A stretch of 6,156 bases of DNA from Alphaproteobacteria bacterium (GTDB lineage Bacteria > Pseudomonadota > Alphaproteobacteria > DSM-16000 > Inquilinaceae): NCBI GenBank assembly GCA_029263555.1, contig JAJUFW010000196.1, forward strand, positions 1-6,156. Direction: 5' to 3'. Shown one piece after another: positions 1 to 5,800 of the stretch. A program made the translations under genes and the position numbers. Below the pieces are notes generated by a model that worked only from the letters and a program-made list of their open reading frames with translations, did not search any database and was not told the origin of the DNA. Each line of letters begins with the position of its first letter. Position 1 is the stretch's first letter.

Positions 1-380
1 CGGCGGGGCTTGGCCGGACGCTGCGGATCGTCAGCGCGCCCGAGGCCGGAATCCGGGCGGGGGCCATGTGGTGGAAGATGCTCATCGACCGTGCGGCGGC
101 GCGTCATCCCGGAATCGTCGAGACCGCCCTTCTCGACTGCGGCGAGAGCCCGGGGCGGACGATGGAGGCCATTCGGGCCGGCGTCCGCGACCTGGCCTTC
201 AGGGGAGGCGAGGCACTGGCGGTCCCGCTCGCCCAGATGGCCGATTCGGCGGGGGCGACGCTTTGGCGGACCCTGCCCGACGCCATCGATCTCGACCGCG
301 AGAAGGACGCCGCCGAAGCCTGCCGCGCGGTGCTCTCCGACGACTCCGGCACCGACGAGGGTCCGGCCTTCCGGAACTGA
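1..380 (+). CDS. Hypothetical protein, C-terminal part (5' end outside window)
   Basis: This is an open frame entering from the left edge (first full codon at base 3) and ending at TGA 378-380, giving 125 visible residues. I do not recognise the family. The frame was chosen over an overlapping plus-strand frame (10-417) because its composition is that of a folded soluble protein and its third codon positions are mostly G or C, whereas the other frame is Arg/Pro/Ser-rich. An internal ATG at 66 gives a 104-residue version, but the frame is open and protein-like upstream of it, so the gene very probably starts outside the window. Visible features are a WWKMLIDRA segment, an LLDCGESPGR segment, and alternating hydrophobic strands and Ala-rich helices suggesting an alpha/beta fold. 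There is no signal peptide or membrane segment in the visible part. It lies 94 bases upstream of the aldolase gene on the same strand, so cotranscription is possible. No function is assigned. Confidence 0.7.
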   Translation, partial: AGLGRTLRIVSAPEAGIRAGAMWWKMLIDRAAARHPGIVETALLDCGESPGRTMEAIRAGVRDLAFRGGEALAVPLAQMADSAGATLWRTLPDAIDLDREKDAAEACRAVLSDDSGTDEGPAFRN

Positions 381-457
381 GCCCCCGTTCGCAACGTTGC
401 ATTGCCGCCCGGCCTAGTTTATTCCGCTACCGGCGACATCCCCCTGAAATCGAGCCC

Positions 458-465
458 GGTGAGGA
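458..465 (+). promoter_or_regulatory. Ribosome binding site of the aldolase gene
   Basis: GGTGAGGA lies 9 bases before the ATG at 475 and matches the anti-Shine-Dalgarno consensus well. It supports the ATG at 475 as the aldolase start. The 94-base gap upstream could hold a promoter (a TTGCAT at 397-402 lies 17 bases before a poor TATTCC), but that match is too weak to list separately. Confidence 0.65.
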
Positions 466-474
466 CCTGCTTCG

Positions 475-1404
475 ATGAAGTTGACGACCCGCGTGAAGAA
501 AATCCTGTCGAACTACGACAGCGAGAATCCCGGCGTTAAGGCCAGGCTTGCCCAGATGCTGATGGCCGGCCGCCTGGGCGGCACCGGTAAGATGATCATC
601 CTGCCCGTCGACCAGGGCATCGAGCACGGCCCGGCGCGCAGCTTCGCGATCAATCCGGGCGGCTACGACCCGCTCTACCACCATCAGCTCGCGATCGACG
701 CAGGCCTCAACGCCTACGCGGCGCCGCTGGGCAGCCTGGAAATTTCCTCTCCGCAGTTCCCCGGCCAGATCCCGACCATCCTCAAGCTGAACCACTCCAA
801 CAGCCTGAGCCGTAAGAAGGAGGACGCCGACCAGGCGATCTTCGGCTCGGTCGAGGATGCGCTGCGCCTCGGCTGCCACGCGATCGGCTTCACGATCTAT
901 CCAGGCTCGGACATGGCTTTCGAGCAGATGGAAGAGATCGCCGAACTGATCCGCGAGGCCAAGTCGGTCGGCCTGCCGACGGTGCTCTGGTCCTATCCGC
1001 GCGGCGGCAACATCTCCAAGGACGGTGAGACGGCGCTCGACGTCGTGGCGTACGGCGCGCATCTCGCCTGCCAGCTCGGCGCCCACATCATCAAGGTCAA
1101 GCTTCCGACCGACTATCTCGAGCAGAAGGAAGCGAAGAAGGAGTTCACGGACCACAAGATCGCCCTGGGCAGCCAGGCCGAGCGCGTGGCCGAGGTCGTC
1201 CGGTCCTGCATGAACGGCCGGCGCATCGTCGTCTTCTCCGGCGGCGCCGCGAAGGGAACCGACGCCGTGCTGGACGACGCCCGGGCGATCCGCGACGGCG
1301 GCGGGAACGGCTCGATCATCGGCCGCAACTGCTTCCGCCGCCCGCGCGAGGAAGCGCTGCAGCTTCTCGACACGCTGGTCCGGATCTTCCAGGGCCGGGA
1401 ATAG
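475..1404 (+). CDS. fbaB: Class I fructose-bisphosphate aldolase (DhnA/FbaB type)
   Basis: The 309-residue cytoplasmic enzyme should cleave fructose 1,6-bisphosphate to dihydroxyacetone phosphate and glyceraldehyde 3-phosphate, and run the reverse in gluconeogenesis, through a Schiff-base lysine without metal. The sequence follows the DeoC/FbaB TIM-barrel pattern. VDQGIEHG (residues 45-52) is the strand-1 substrate segment, LKLNH (103-107) holds a barrel lysine, and FTIYPGS (139-145) follows. HIIKVKLPTDY (204-214) carries the expected Schiff-base lysine, Lys209 or less likely Lys207. FSGGAAKG (254-261) and IIGRNCF (281-287) form the C-terminal phosphate-binding loops. The length is normal for the bacterial/archaeal DhnA-type family, and no zinc-aldolase motifs are seen. 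The ATG at 475 has a good ribosome binding site. A ThiE-like gene follows after 13 bases, probably in one transcript. The family call is firm. The exact substrate (FBP versus a related phosphosugar, as in some DhnA homologues) is inferred. Confidence 0.9.
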   Translation: MKLTTRVKKILSNYDSENPGVKARLAQMLMAGRLGGTGKMIILPVDQGIEHGPARSFAINPGGYDPLYHHQLAIDAGLNAYAAPLGSLEISSPQFPGQIPTILKLNHSNSLSRKKEDADQAIFGSVEDALRLGCHAIGFTIYPGSDMAFEQMEEIAELIREAKSVGLPTVLWSYPRGGNISKDGETALDVVAYGAHLACQLGAHIIKVKLPTDYLEQKEAKKEFTDHKIALGSQAERVAEVVRSCMNGRRIVVFSGGAAKGTDAVLDDARAIRDGGGNGSIIGRNCFRRPREEALQLLDTLVRIFQGRE

Positions 1405-1417
1405 CCCGGCTGCGTCC

Positions 1418-1999
1418 TTGACCGACACACAGCTCTACCTCGTTACGCCGCCGGCCTTCGCGCCGGCGGCGTTCGCGTCTCTTCTGGCACAGGCGCTGGA
1501 CGCGATCCCGGTCGCCTGCGTCGAGCTTCGCCTCGCCTCGACCGACGAGGGTACGTGGCGTACTTCCATCGATGCGCTGCGCCCTGTCGCCCAGGATCGC
1601 GGCGCTGCCTTCCTTCTGGCCGGCCGGCCGGACCTGGCCCTCGACACGGGCTGCGACGGCACGGCGCTTCCCGACCCCGCCCTCTATCCTTCGGCGCGCA
1701 AGACGCTCGGCGCCGGATACATCGTCGGCGCCTGGGTCGGCTCCAGCCGGCACGACGCGATGGTCGTAGGCGAGCGTGGGGCCGATTTCATCGGCTTTAC
1801 GGCCGATCCGGAGATCGTCGGGTGGTGGGCCGAGCTGTTCGAGGTTCCGTGCGTGGCCGGAAACGGAATCACGAAAGACAACGCGCCGTTGCTGGCCCGG
1901 GTGGGGGCCGACTTCCTGGCGCTGGACGCGGCCGTCTGGGACCATGCGGCCGGCGCCGCCGCCGGCCTTCGGGAAATCGCCGCCGCCCTCGGCCGCTGA
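1418..1999 (+). CDS. ThiE-like protein (thiamine phosphate synthase fold, degenerate active site)
   Basis: The product has 193 residues and starts with TTG at 1418, 13 bases after the aldolase stop. No ATG or GTG lies in frame nearby and there is no clear Shine-Dalgarno, so translation probably depends on coupling to the aldolase gene. The LYLVTPP opening (residues 6-12) is typical of ThiE/TenI proteins, as are GAWVGSSRHD (104-113), ADFIGFTAD (122-130), PCVAGNGI (144-151) and GADFLALDAAVW (163-174). True thiamine phosphate synthase joins HMP-PP to the thiazole phosphate. Here, expected catalytic features are missing. The strand-2 position reads VELRLAS rather than a basic RxK motif. The ND dipeptide region reads LLAGRPDLALDTGCDG. 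The FxTxTK-like phosphate loop is replaced by GFTADPEIVGWW. A ThiE/TenI-superfamily fold is well supported; enzymatic thiamine synthesis is doubtful. It may be a TenI-like or repurposed TIM-barrel protein working alongside the aldolase. Automatic annotation would probably call it thiamine phosphate synthase. Confidence 0.8.
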   Translation: MTDTQLYLVTPPAFAPAAFASLLAQALDAIPVACVELRLASTDEGTWRTSIDALRPVAQDRGAAFLLAGRPDLALDTGCDGTALPDPALYPSARKTLGAGYIVGAWVGSSRHDAMVVGERGADFIGFTADPEIVGWWAELFEVPCVAGNGITKDNAPLLARVGADFLALDAAVWDHAAGAAAGLREIAAALGR

Positions 2000-2004
2000 T
2001 CGAC

Positions 2005-2025
2005 CACACCTCCGGCGGAGGCGTG
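2005..2025. terminator. Small inverted repeat between convergent genes, possible terminator
   Basis: CCTCC and GGAGG (2009-2013 and 2017-2021) pair around a GGC loop. The stem extends outward by CAC/GTG past one A-C mismatch, which would be a G-U wobble in the minus-strand transcript. It sits in the 46-base gap between the ThiE-like gene and the convergent hydrolase gene, where both transcripts should end. There is no T-tract on either side, so intrinsic termination is uncertain; it may simply be an RNA 3'-end stabiliser or a GC-rich coincidence. Confidence 0.3.
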
Positions 2026-2045
2026 CCGGACCTCGCGCCCGCCGG

Positions 2046-3065
2046 TCAGGCTTGAGCGTCGCGATCCGGCGCGCCGCCTTCCCGGATCAGGCGGCGCATT
2101 GCCGCCTCCACCGGCTTCAGGTGACGCTCCCCTTCCGGGATCAGATGGACCAGCGTGTTGAAGGCGTGGATCATGCCGGGCGCGGGATAGAGCATGACCG
2201 GCGCCCCGGCCTCCTCCAGCCGGCGGGCATAGGTCTTGGCCTCGTCGACCAGCGGATCGCATTCCGCGGCCAGGATGATCGTCGGCGGCATCTGCGCCGG
2301 GACCGGGTGAAGGGCGGGCGAGATCAGCGGATCGGCCGCCCCTGCCGTCGCGCCCAGATAGCCCCTCGCGAACCACTCCAACTCGTCGCGATCGAGGCCG
2401 TAGCCGGCCCCGAACACCGTCACCGACGGCTCGCCGAAGGTAAGGTCCAACCACGGGCAGAACAGATAGTTGAGCGCGATGCGCGGACCGTTCTCGCGGA
2501 CCGCCAGCCGGGTCACGGCGGCAGCGAGCCCGCCGCCGGCGCTGGTTCCGCCCACGACGAGCCGCCGCATGTCCCCGCCATAGCGTCCGGCGTTGTGCGC
2601 CGCCCATAGGAGCGCGTCATACCCGTCCTCGACCGCCGCCGGGAACGGATGCTCCGGCCCCAGTCGGTAGCTGGCCGAAACGACCAGCGCCGGCAGGATC
2701 GTCGCAAGGCGGCGCGCCTCGTGCTCGCTTTCCTCGATCCCGCCGACGACATAGCCGCCGCCATGGAAGTACAGGACCACCGGCAGCGCCTCCTCATGGG
2801 CGGTCCAGGGCCGGAAGATGCGCACCCGCCGCGCCCCCGAACGGGCCTCCAGCTCGTGATCCTCGACCAGGTCCATGGGCGCCAGCGGGGCCGCGAATTC
2901 GCGGCGGAAATCGGCCACCGCCTCGCGGGCGGCCGCCGGCGTCAGACGGTAGATCGGCGGCAGGCCACGGGCCGTCCACCATTCGGCGGCCTGCCGCAAA
3001 TAGGCCTGGGACTGGGGGTGCAGCGCGGCAAGCGCACCTTCCTGGATCATGTCCGACCCACTCAT
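2046..3065 (-). CDS. Alpha/beta hydrolase, HSL family (lipase/esterase)
   Basis: The 339-residue protein has the hormone-sensitive-lipase (bHSL) arrangement. The oxyanion-hole motif is YFHGGGYVVGG (residues 99-109). ASYRLGPEHPFPAAVED (131-147) is characteristic of this family. The nucleophile elbow is GGTSAGGG (172-179) with Ser175, where Thr replaces the more common Asp of GDSAGG. The acid Asp270 lies in AAECDPLVDE and His300 in GMIHAF. It should hydrolyse carboxyl esters, typically of short-chain or hydrophobic acids; the natural substrate cannot be read from the sequence. No signal peptide is seen, so it is probably cytoplasmic. The start at 3065 was chosen because its ATG overlaps the epmA stop as ATGA, implying translational coupling; no strong Shine-Dalgarno precedes it, and Met6 (ATG at 3050) is an alternative. 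A longer upstream frame to 3158 exists but lies inside epmA and encodes Arg/Cys-rich, non-family residues. Confidence 0.9.
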   Translation of the reverse strand: MSGSDMIQEGALAALHPQSQAYLRQAAEWWTARGLPPIYRLTPAAAREAVADFRREFAAPLAPMDLVEDHELEARSGARRVRIFRPWTAHEEALPVVLYFHGGGYVVGGIEESEHEARRLATILPALVVSASYRLGPEHPFPAAVEDGYDALLWAAHNAGRYGGDMRRLVVGGTSAGGGLAAAVTRLAVRENGPRIALNYLFCPWLDLTFGEPSVTVFGAGYGLDRDELEWFARGYLGATAGAADPLISPALHPVPAQMPPTIILAAECDPLVDEAKTYARRLEEAGAPVMLYPAPGMIHAFNTLVHLIPEGERHLKPVEAAMRRLIREGGAPDRDAQA

Positions 3066-4132
3066 TCGGCTACCGGCGCCCAAAGGACATCTTCGATATG
3101 CTCCGCACCGGTCGCCAGCATGACCAGGCGGTCGAAGCCGAGGGCAATGCCGGCGCATTCGGGAAGCCCGTGTTCAAGGGCAGACAGGAAATCCTCGTCG
3201 ATCGGGTAGCGAACACCGTAGAGCGTCTCCTTCAGATCCATGTCCGCAAGGAAACGCGCCCGCTGGGCGCTCGGATCCGTAAGCTCGCCGAAGGCGTTCG
3301 CCAGTTCGAGCCCGCAGACGTAAAGCTCGAAACGCTCGGCTAGTCGGGGATCCCCCGGTTTCGCGCGGGAAAGGGCGGCCATCGAGACCGGATAGTCCTT
3401 GAGCACCGTCGGCCCCCCGACGCCCAGCCTGGGCTCGATCCGGTCGAGGAAGATCCGGAAGAAGAGGTCGTCCCAGCGGTCGCCCGGGCGGGCGGATATT
3501 CCGATCTTCCGCGCCTCGGCATCCAGAAGGGCGATGTCCGGCGCCTGCGGGTCCGGCGCCGTCGCCAGGATGTCGATGCCCGTGAACCGATCGAAGGCCT
3601 CGGCGACGGTCAGGATCTCCCAGTCGGCGAAGGGATCGCTATCCATCCCCCGCCAGGTAAGGCGCTCCCGCCCGGAGGCGCGGAGCGCCGCCTGCAGCAG
3701 CCCACGGCAGTCGTCGATGAGCGCCTCATAGCCTTCGCCGGCCCGGTACCATTCGACCATCGAGAATTCGGGGTGATGCGTGCTCGACCGCTCGCCGTTC
3801 CGGAAGGTGTGACAAAGCTGATAGATCCGGGGCAGCCCGGCCGCCAGAAGCTTCTTCATGGCAAATTCCGGGCTGGTATGCAGGTAGAGCCGCAGCCGGT
3901 AATCCGGGTGCGGCCCCTGAAGCTCGGTCTCGAAGGCCTTGAGATGGGGCTCCAGCCCCGGCGAGACCTGGAGCGCCGGCGTGTCGACCTCGAGGAAGCC
4001 GCGCCCGTCGAAGAAGGCCCGCAGGGCCGCTGCGATCCGCGCCCTGCCCTCGACGAAAGGGCGCTTGCGGATATAGACATCGGGGCGCCACCACGGGGCA
4101 CGCCCGGTCCGGGCGGGACCGGTCTCGGTCAT
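3062..4132 (-). CDS. epmA: EF-P--(R)-beta-lysine ligase EpmA (GenX/PoxA/YjeA)
   Basis: The 356-residue protein is a class II lysyl-tRNA synthetase paralogue that has the catalytic core but no N-terminal OB tRNA anticodon-binding domain. The family activates lysine or (R)-beta-lysine as an adenylate and attaches it to the lysine at the tip of EF-P domain I. Motif 1 lies around FLEVDTPALQVSPGLEPHL (residues 46-64). The motif 2 region, with its Arg and Glu, is FRNGERSSTHHPEFSMVEWY (110-129). The GLELANAFGEL segment (274-284) is typical. Motif 3 is GIALGFDRLVML (328-339). E. coli EpmA has 325 residues, so this one has a slightly longer N-terminus. The start at 4132 is preferred over an in-frame ATG at 4177 because AGAGG lies 10 bases upstream of it. 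It is divergent from efp, its expected substrate. Its stop overlaps the hydrolase start. No epmB (lysine 2,3-aminomutase type) is in the window. Confidence 0.93.
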   Translation of the reverse strand: MTETGPARTGRAPWWRPDVYIRKRPFVEGRARIAAALRAFFDGRGFLEVDTPALQVSPGLEPHLKAFETELQGPHPDYRLRLYLHTSPEFAMKKLLAAGLPRIYQLCHTFRNGERSSTHHPEFSMVEWYRAGEGYEALIDDCRGLLQAALRASGRERLTWRGMDSDPFADWEILTVAEAFDRFTGIDILATAPDPQAPDIALLDAEARKIGISARPGDRWDDLFFRIFLDRIEPRLGVGGPTVLKDYPVSMAALSRAKPGDPRLAERFELYVCGLELANAFGELTDPSAQRARFLADMDLKETLYGVRYPIDEDFLSALEHGLPECAGIALGFDRLVMLATGAEHIEDVLWAPVAE

Positions 4133-4142
4133 GGGGAACGGA

Positions 4143-4147
4143 CCTCT
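4143..4147 (-). promoter_or_regulatory. Ribosome binding site of epmA (decides the start)
   Basis: AGAGG on the minus strand is separated by 10 bases from the ATG at 4130-4132. It lies inside the coding extension that would result from the alternative ATG at 4177, so it favours the shorter 356-residue protein. Confidence 0.5.
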
Positions 4148-4170
4148 GCTAGGTGTCGTTACCCGCAGCG

Positions 4171-4199
4171 TTGCCACGCGCGGGTCTTGCTGTTAGGTT
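4171..4199 (+). promoter_or_regulatory. Candidate sigma-70 promoter for efp
   Basis: TTGCCA (4171-4176, five of six matches to TTGACA) is followed after exactly 17 bases by TAGGTT (4194-4199, three of six to TATAAT). Transcription from here would give an efp leader of about 85 bases. The -10 match is weak, and GC-rich alphaproteobacterial promoters are hard to call by eye. The location in the divergent epmA-efp intergenic region is appropriate. No comparable minus-strand promoter for epmA was convincing. Confidence 0.35.
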
Positions 4200-4218
4200 C
4201 CGCGCCGCATTCGCCATC

Positions 4219-4254
4219 GGCGCCGTTGCCGGCGCCCCCCGCGGCATTGCCGCG
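4219..4254 (+). other. Two tandem small hairpins in the efp leader
   Basis: GGCGCC (4219-4224) and GGCGCC (4231-4236) can pair around the loop GTTGCC. Next to it, CGCGGC (4240-4245) and GCCGCG (4249-4254) pair around ATT. Both are 6-bp all-GC stems and end 36 bases before the efp start codon. They could be a structured leader or protein-binding palindromes in the divergent promoter region, or chance structure in very GC-rich DNA. Confidence 0.3.
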
Positions 4255-4290
4255 CGGCACGCGACCGCTCTTTGAAAAGCAGGGATTTTC

Positions 4291-4857
4291 ATGAAGGTCA
4301 ATGCCATCACGATTCGCCCCGGCAACGTGCTGGAGCATAACGGCAAGCTGATGCTGGTCACCAAGATCGAGATCATCCAGCCCGGCAAGGGCAACGCGGT
4401 GATCCAGGTCGAGATGAAGGACATCCGGACGGGTGTCAAGACGCAGGACCGGTTCCGCACCCAGGAGACGGTGGAGCGGGCGCGTCTGGACGAGGCGGAG
4501 ATGCAGTTCCTCTACAGCGAGGGCGACAACTTCACCTTCATGGACAACGAAAGCTACGAGCAGATCACCATCCCGCGGGAAGTTCTGGGCGACCAGGCCG
4601 CCTTCCTGCAGGAGAACATGAACTGCACCGTGACGATGCACGAAGGCGTTCCCCTGTCGGTCGAAATTCCGCCGACGGTCGTCATGACCGTTGTCGAGGC
4701 CGAGCCGGTGGTGAAGGGCCAGACCGCGTCGTCTTCCTACAAGCCGGCGCTGCTGGAGAACGGGGTCCGCATCATGGTTCCCCCGCATATCGAAGCCGGC
4801 ACCCGCGTCGTCGTGAACACCGCCGACGCCACCTATTCCGAGCGCGCGAAGGACTGA
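4291..4857 (+). CDS. efp: Translation elongation factor P
   Basis: This is a 188-residue EF-P of standard length. It binds the ribosome between the P and E sites and promotes peptide bond formation at consecutive prolines. Domain I (about residues 1-63, KOW-like) carries the loop IIQPGKGNA (28-36); Lys33 is equivalent to the beta-lysylated Lys34 of E. coli EF-P, in agreement with the divergent epmA. Two OB-like domains follow (about 66-128 and 130-186). The EF-P signature is present exactly at residues 151-170, beginning KPALLENG and ending EAG, and the C-terminus has the usual YSER. The ATG at 4291 is preceded by AGGGA (4281-4285) at a short spacing of 5 bases. A suhB-type gene follows after 9 bases and is probably cotranscribed. 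Modification by EpmA/EpmB is inferred from the PGKG loop and the neighbour; hydroxylation by EpmC cannot be assessed here. Confidence 0.97.
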   Translation: MKVNAITIRPGNVLEHNGKLMLVTKIEIIQPGKGNAVIQVEMKDIRTGVKTQDRFRTQETVERARLDEAEMQFLYSEGDNFTFMDNESYEQITIPREVLGDQAAFLQENMNCTVTMHEGVPLSVEIPPTVVMTVVEAEPVVKGQTASSSYKPALLENGVRIMVPPHIEAGTRVVVNTADATYSERAKD

Positions 4858-4866
4858 TCCCCGGTT

Positions 4867-5682
4867 ATGGCCGTCCGTCCGCCCCTCATCAATGTCATGG
4901 CCCGGGCCGCCGAGAAGGCAGGCCGCGGTCTGGTTCGCGACTTCGGCGAGGTCGAGCAACTCCAGGTCTCGCGCAAGGGGCCTGCCGATTTCGTGTCCAC
5001 CGCCGACTTCCAAGCCGAGAAAACGATCCGGGCCGAACTGGCCAAGGCGCGACCGGCCTTCGGCTTCGTTATGGAGGAAAGCGCGCCGACCGCGCCGAGC
5101 GAAGGCACCAGCCGGTGGATCGTCGATCCCCTGGACGGCACGACCAATTTCCTGCACGGCGTCCCGCATTTCGCCATTTCCATCGCCGTCGAGCAGGATG
5201 GCGAGATCATCGCCGGCGTCGTCTACAACCCGGTGACCGACGAGCTGTTCTGGGCGGAGAAGGGCAAGGGGGCGTTCCTCAACGACCGGCGCATCCGCGT
5301 GTCGGCCCGGCGCAACCTGAGCGACGCCCTGATCGCCACCGGGCTTCCGTTCAAGGGTCATGGCGACCCGAGTCGAATCCGGGCGGAACTGGACGCGATC
5401 ATGCCGCAGGTCGCCGGCATCCGCCGCTTCGGCGCAGCGGCGCTGGATCTCGCCTATGTCGCCGCCGGACGGTTCGACGGCTTCTGGGAAGCCGACCTGA
5501 ATCCCTGGGACATCGCCGCGGGCATCGTCCTGGTCCAGGAGGCGGGCGGGTACGTGACCCAGATCGACGGCAAGCGCGATCCGCTCAACACCGGTAGCGT
5601 GCTTGCGGCCAACCCGCATCTGCACCTGCCGCTCGGCAAGCTATTGCGTACCGCGAACGGGACCCGACGCGCCGCCGGGTGA
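4867..5682 (+). CDS. suhB: Inositol monophosphatase family protein (SuhB type)
   Basis: The 271-residue protein is a Mg2+-dependent, lithium-sensitive-type phosphatase of the IMPase superfamily, which hydrolyses myo-inositol 1-phosphate and related sugar or polyol phosphates. In E. coli the SuhB homologue also acts in rRNA transcription antitermination; whether this one does is unknown. Metal-binding residues are in place: Glu70 in MEES (69-72), Asp87 and Asp90 in WIVDPLDGTTNFLHG (84-98), and Asp215 in LNPWDIAAGI (211-220). DFVSTAD (41-47) is the usual N-terminal family segment, and FGAAALDLAYVAAGRFDGFWE (188-208) is a family hallmark before the last metal site. The N-terminus PLINVMARAAEKAG aligns naturally with SuhB starts, which supports ATG 4867 despite a poor Shine-Dalgarno; a 9-base gap after efp suggests translational coupling. 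The length is normal. Substrate specificity, and so the gene symbol, is less certain than the family: phosphatases of the histidinol-phosphate or CysQ type belong to the same superfamily. Confidence 0.92.
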   Translation: MAVRPPLINVMARAAEKAGRGLVRDFGEVEQLQVSRKGPADFVSTADFQAEKTIRAELAKARPAFGFVMEESAPTAPSEGTSRWIVDPLDGTTNFLHGVPHFAISIAVEQDGEIIAGVVYNPVTDELFWAEKGKGAFLNDRRIRVSARRNLSDALIATGLPFKGHGDPSRIRAELDAIMPQVAGIRRFGAAALDLAYVAAGRFDGFWEADLNPWDIAAGIVLVQEAGGYVTQIDGKRDPLNTGSVLAANPHLHLPLGKLLRTANGTRRAAG

Positions 5683-5730
5683 TTTCACGCGCCCGTCGGA
5701 TTTGTGTAAATCGGTTGTCCCGCCGACCGG

Positions 5731-5786
5731 CCGTAGTTTATGGTCGCGAGCACCGGATTTCCGGTGTTTGCGACCATGGACAACGG
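5731..5786 (+). terminator. Long stem-loop, candidate terminator or leader hairpin
   Basis: Bases 5731-5756 pair with 5761-5786 around an ATTT loop. Of 26 positions, 21 are Watson-Crick pairs, four are G-U or U-G wobbles in the plus-strand RNA (5738/5779, 5739/5778, 5748/5769, 5750/5767), and one is an A-A mismatch (5735/5782). It lies 48 bases after the suhB stop and ends 14 bases before the next start codon, just ahead of that gene's ribosome binding site. Only three T residues follow (5787-5789), so it is not a textbook intrinsic terminator. It could end the efp-suhB transcript, structure the leader of the downstream gene, or be a copy of a dispersed repeat. In minus-strand RNA the four wobbles would be A-C mismatches, so the plus-strand transcript is the one that folds best. 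The hairpin itself is certain from the bases; its role is inferred. Confidence 0.55.
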
Positions 5787-5789
5787 TTT

Positions 5790-5794
5790 AGGGG
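5790..5794 (+). promoter_or_regulatory. Ribosome binding site deciding the TTG start at 5801
   Basis: AGGGG lies 6 bases before TTG 5801, just past an in-frame stop TAG at 5789-5791 and the 5731-5786 hairpin. It supports the TTG start, which also gives a complete signal peptide. Confidence 0.5.
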
Positions 5795-5800
5795 CCAAGA

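Noticed and set aside
427..1428. 333-codon open frame on the minus strand opposite the aldolase gene
   Set aside because: It mirrors the codon structure of the aldolase gene, has no recognisable motif and lies wholly over a well-supported enzyme.
3066..3158. N-terminal extension of the hydrolase to the ATG at 3158
   Set aside because: These 31 codons lie within the epmA 3' end in another frame and encode Arg/Cys-rich sequence unlike the HSL family. The ATGA overlap start is better.
4133..4177. N-terminal extension of EpmA to the ATG at 4177
   Set aside because: The extension would contain the AGAGG ribosome binding site of the ATG at 4132 and adds residues not needed for the fold.
4159..5625. 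488-codon open frame on the minus strand opposite efp and suhB
   Set aside because: It lies antisense to two firmly identified genes and across their junction, and its residues (Arg, Gly, Asp, Val-rich) match no family. Long antisense frames are common in GC-rich coding DNA.
5699..5712. GATTT-GTGT-AAATC small inverted repeat after suhB
   Set aside because: Only five mostly A-T pairs and no T-tract; too short to call a terminator or operator next to the much stronger hairpin at 5731-5786.
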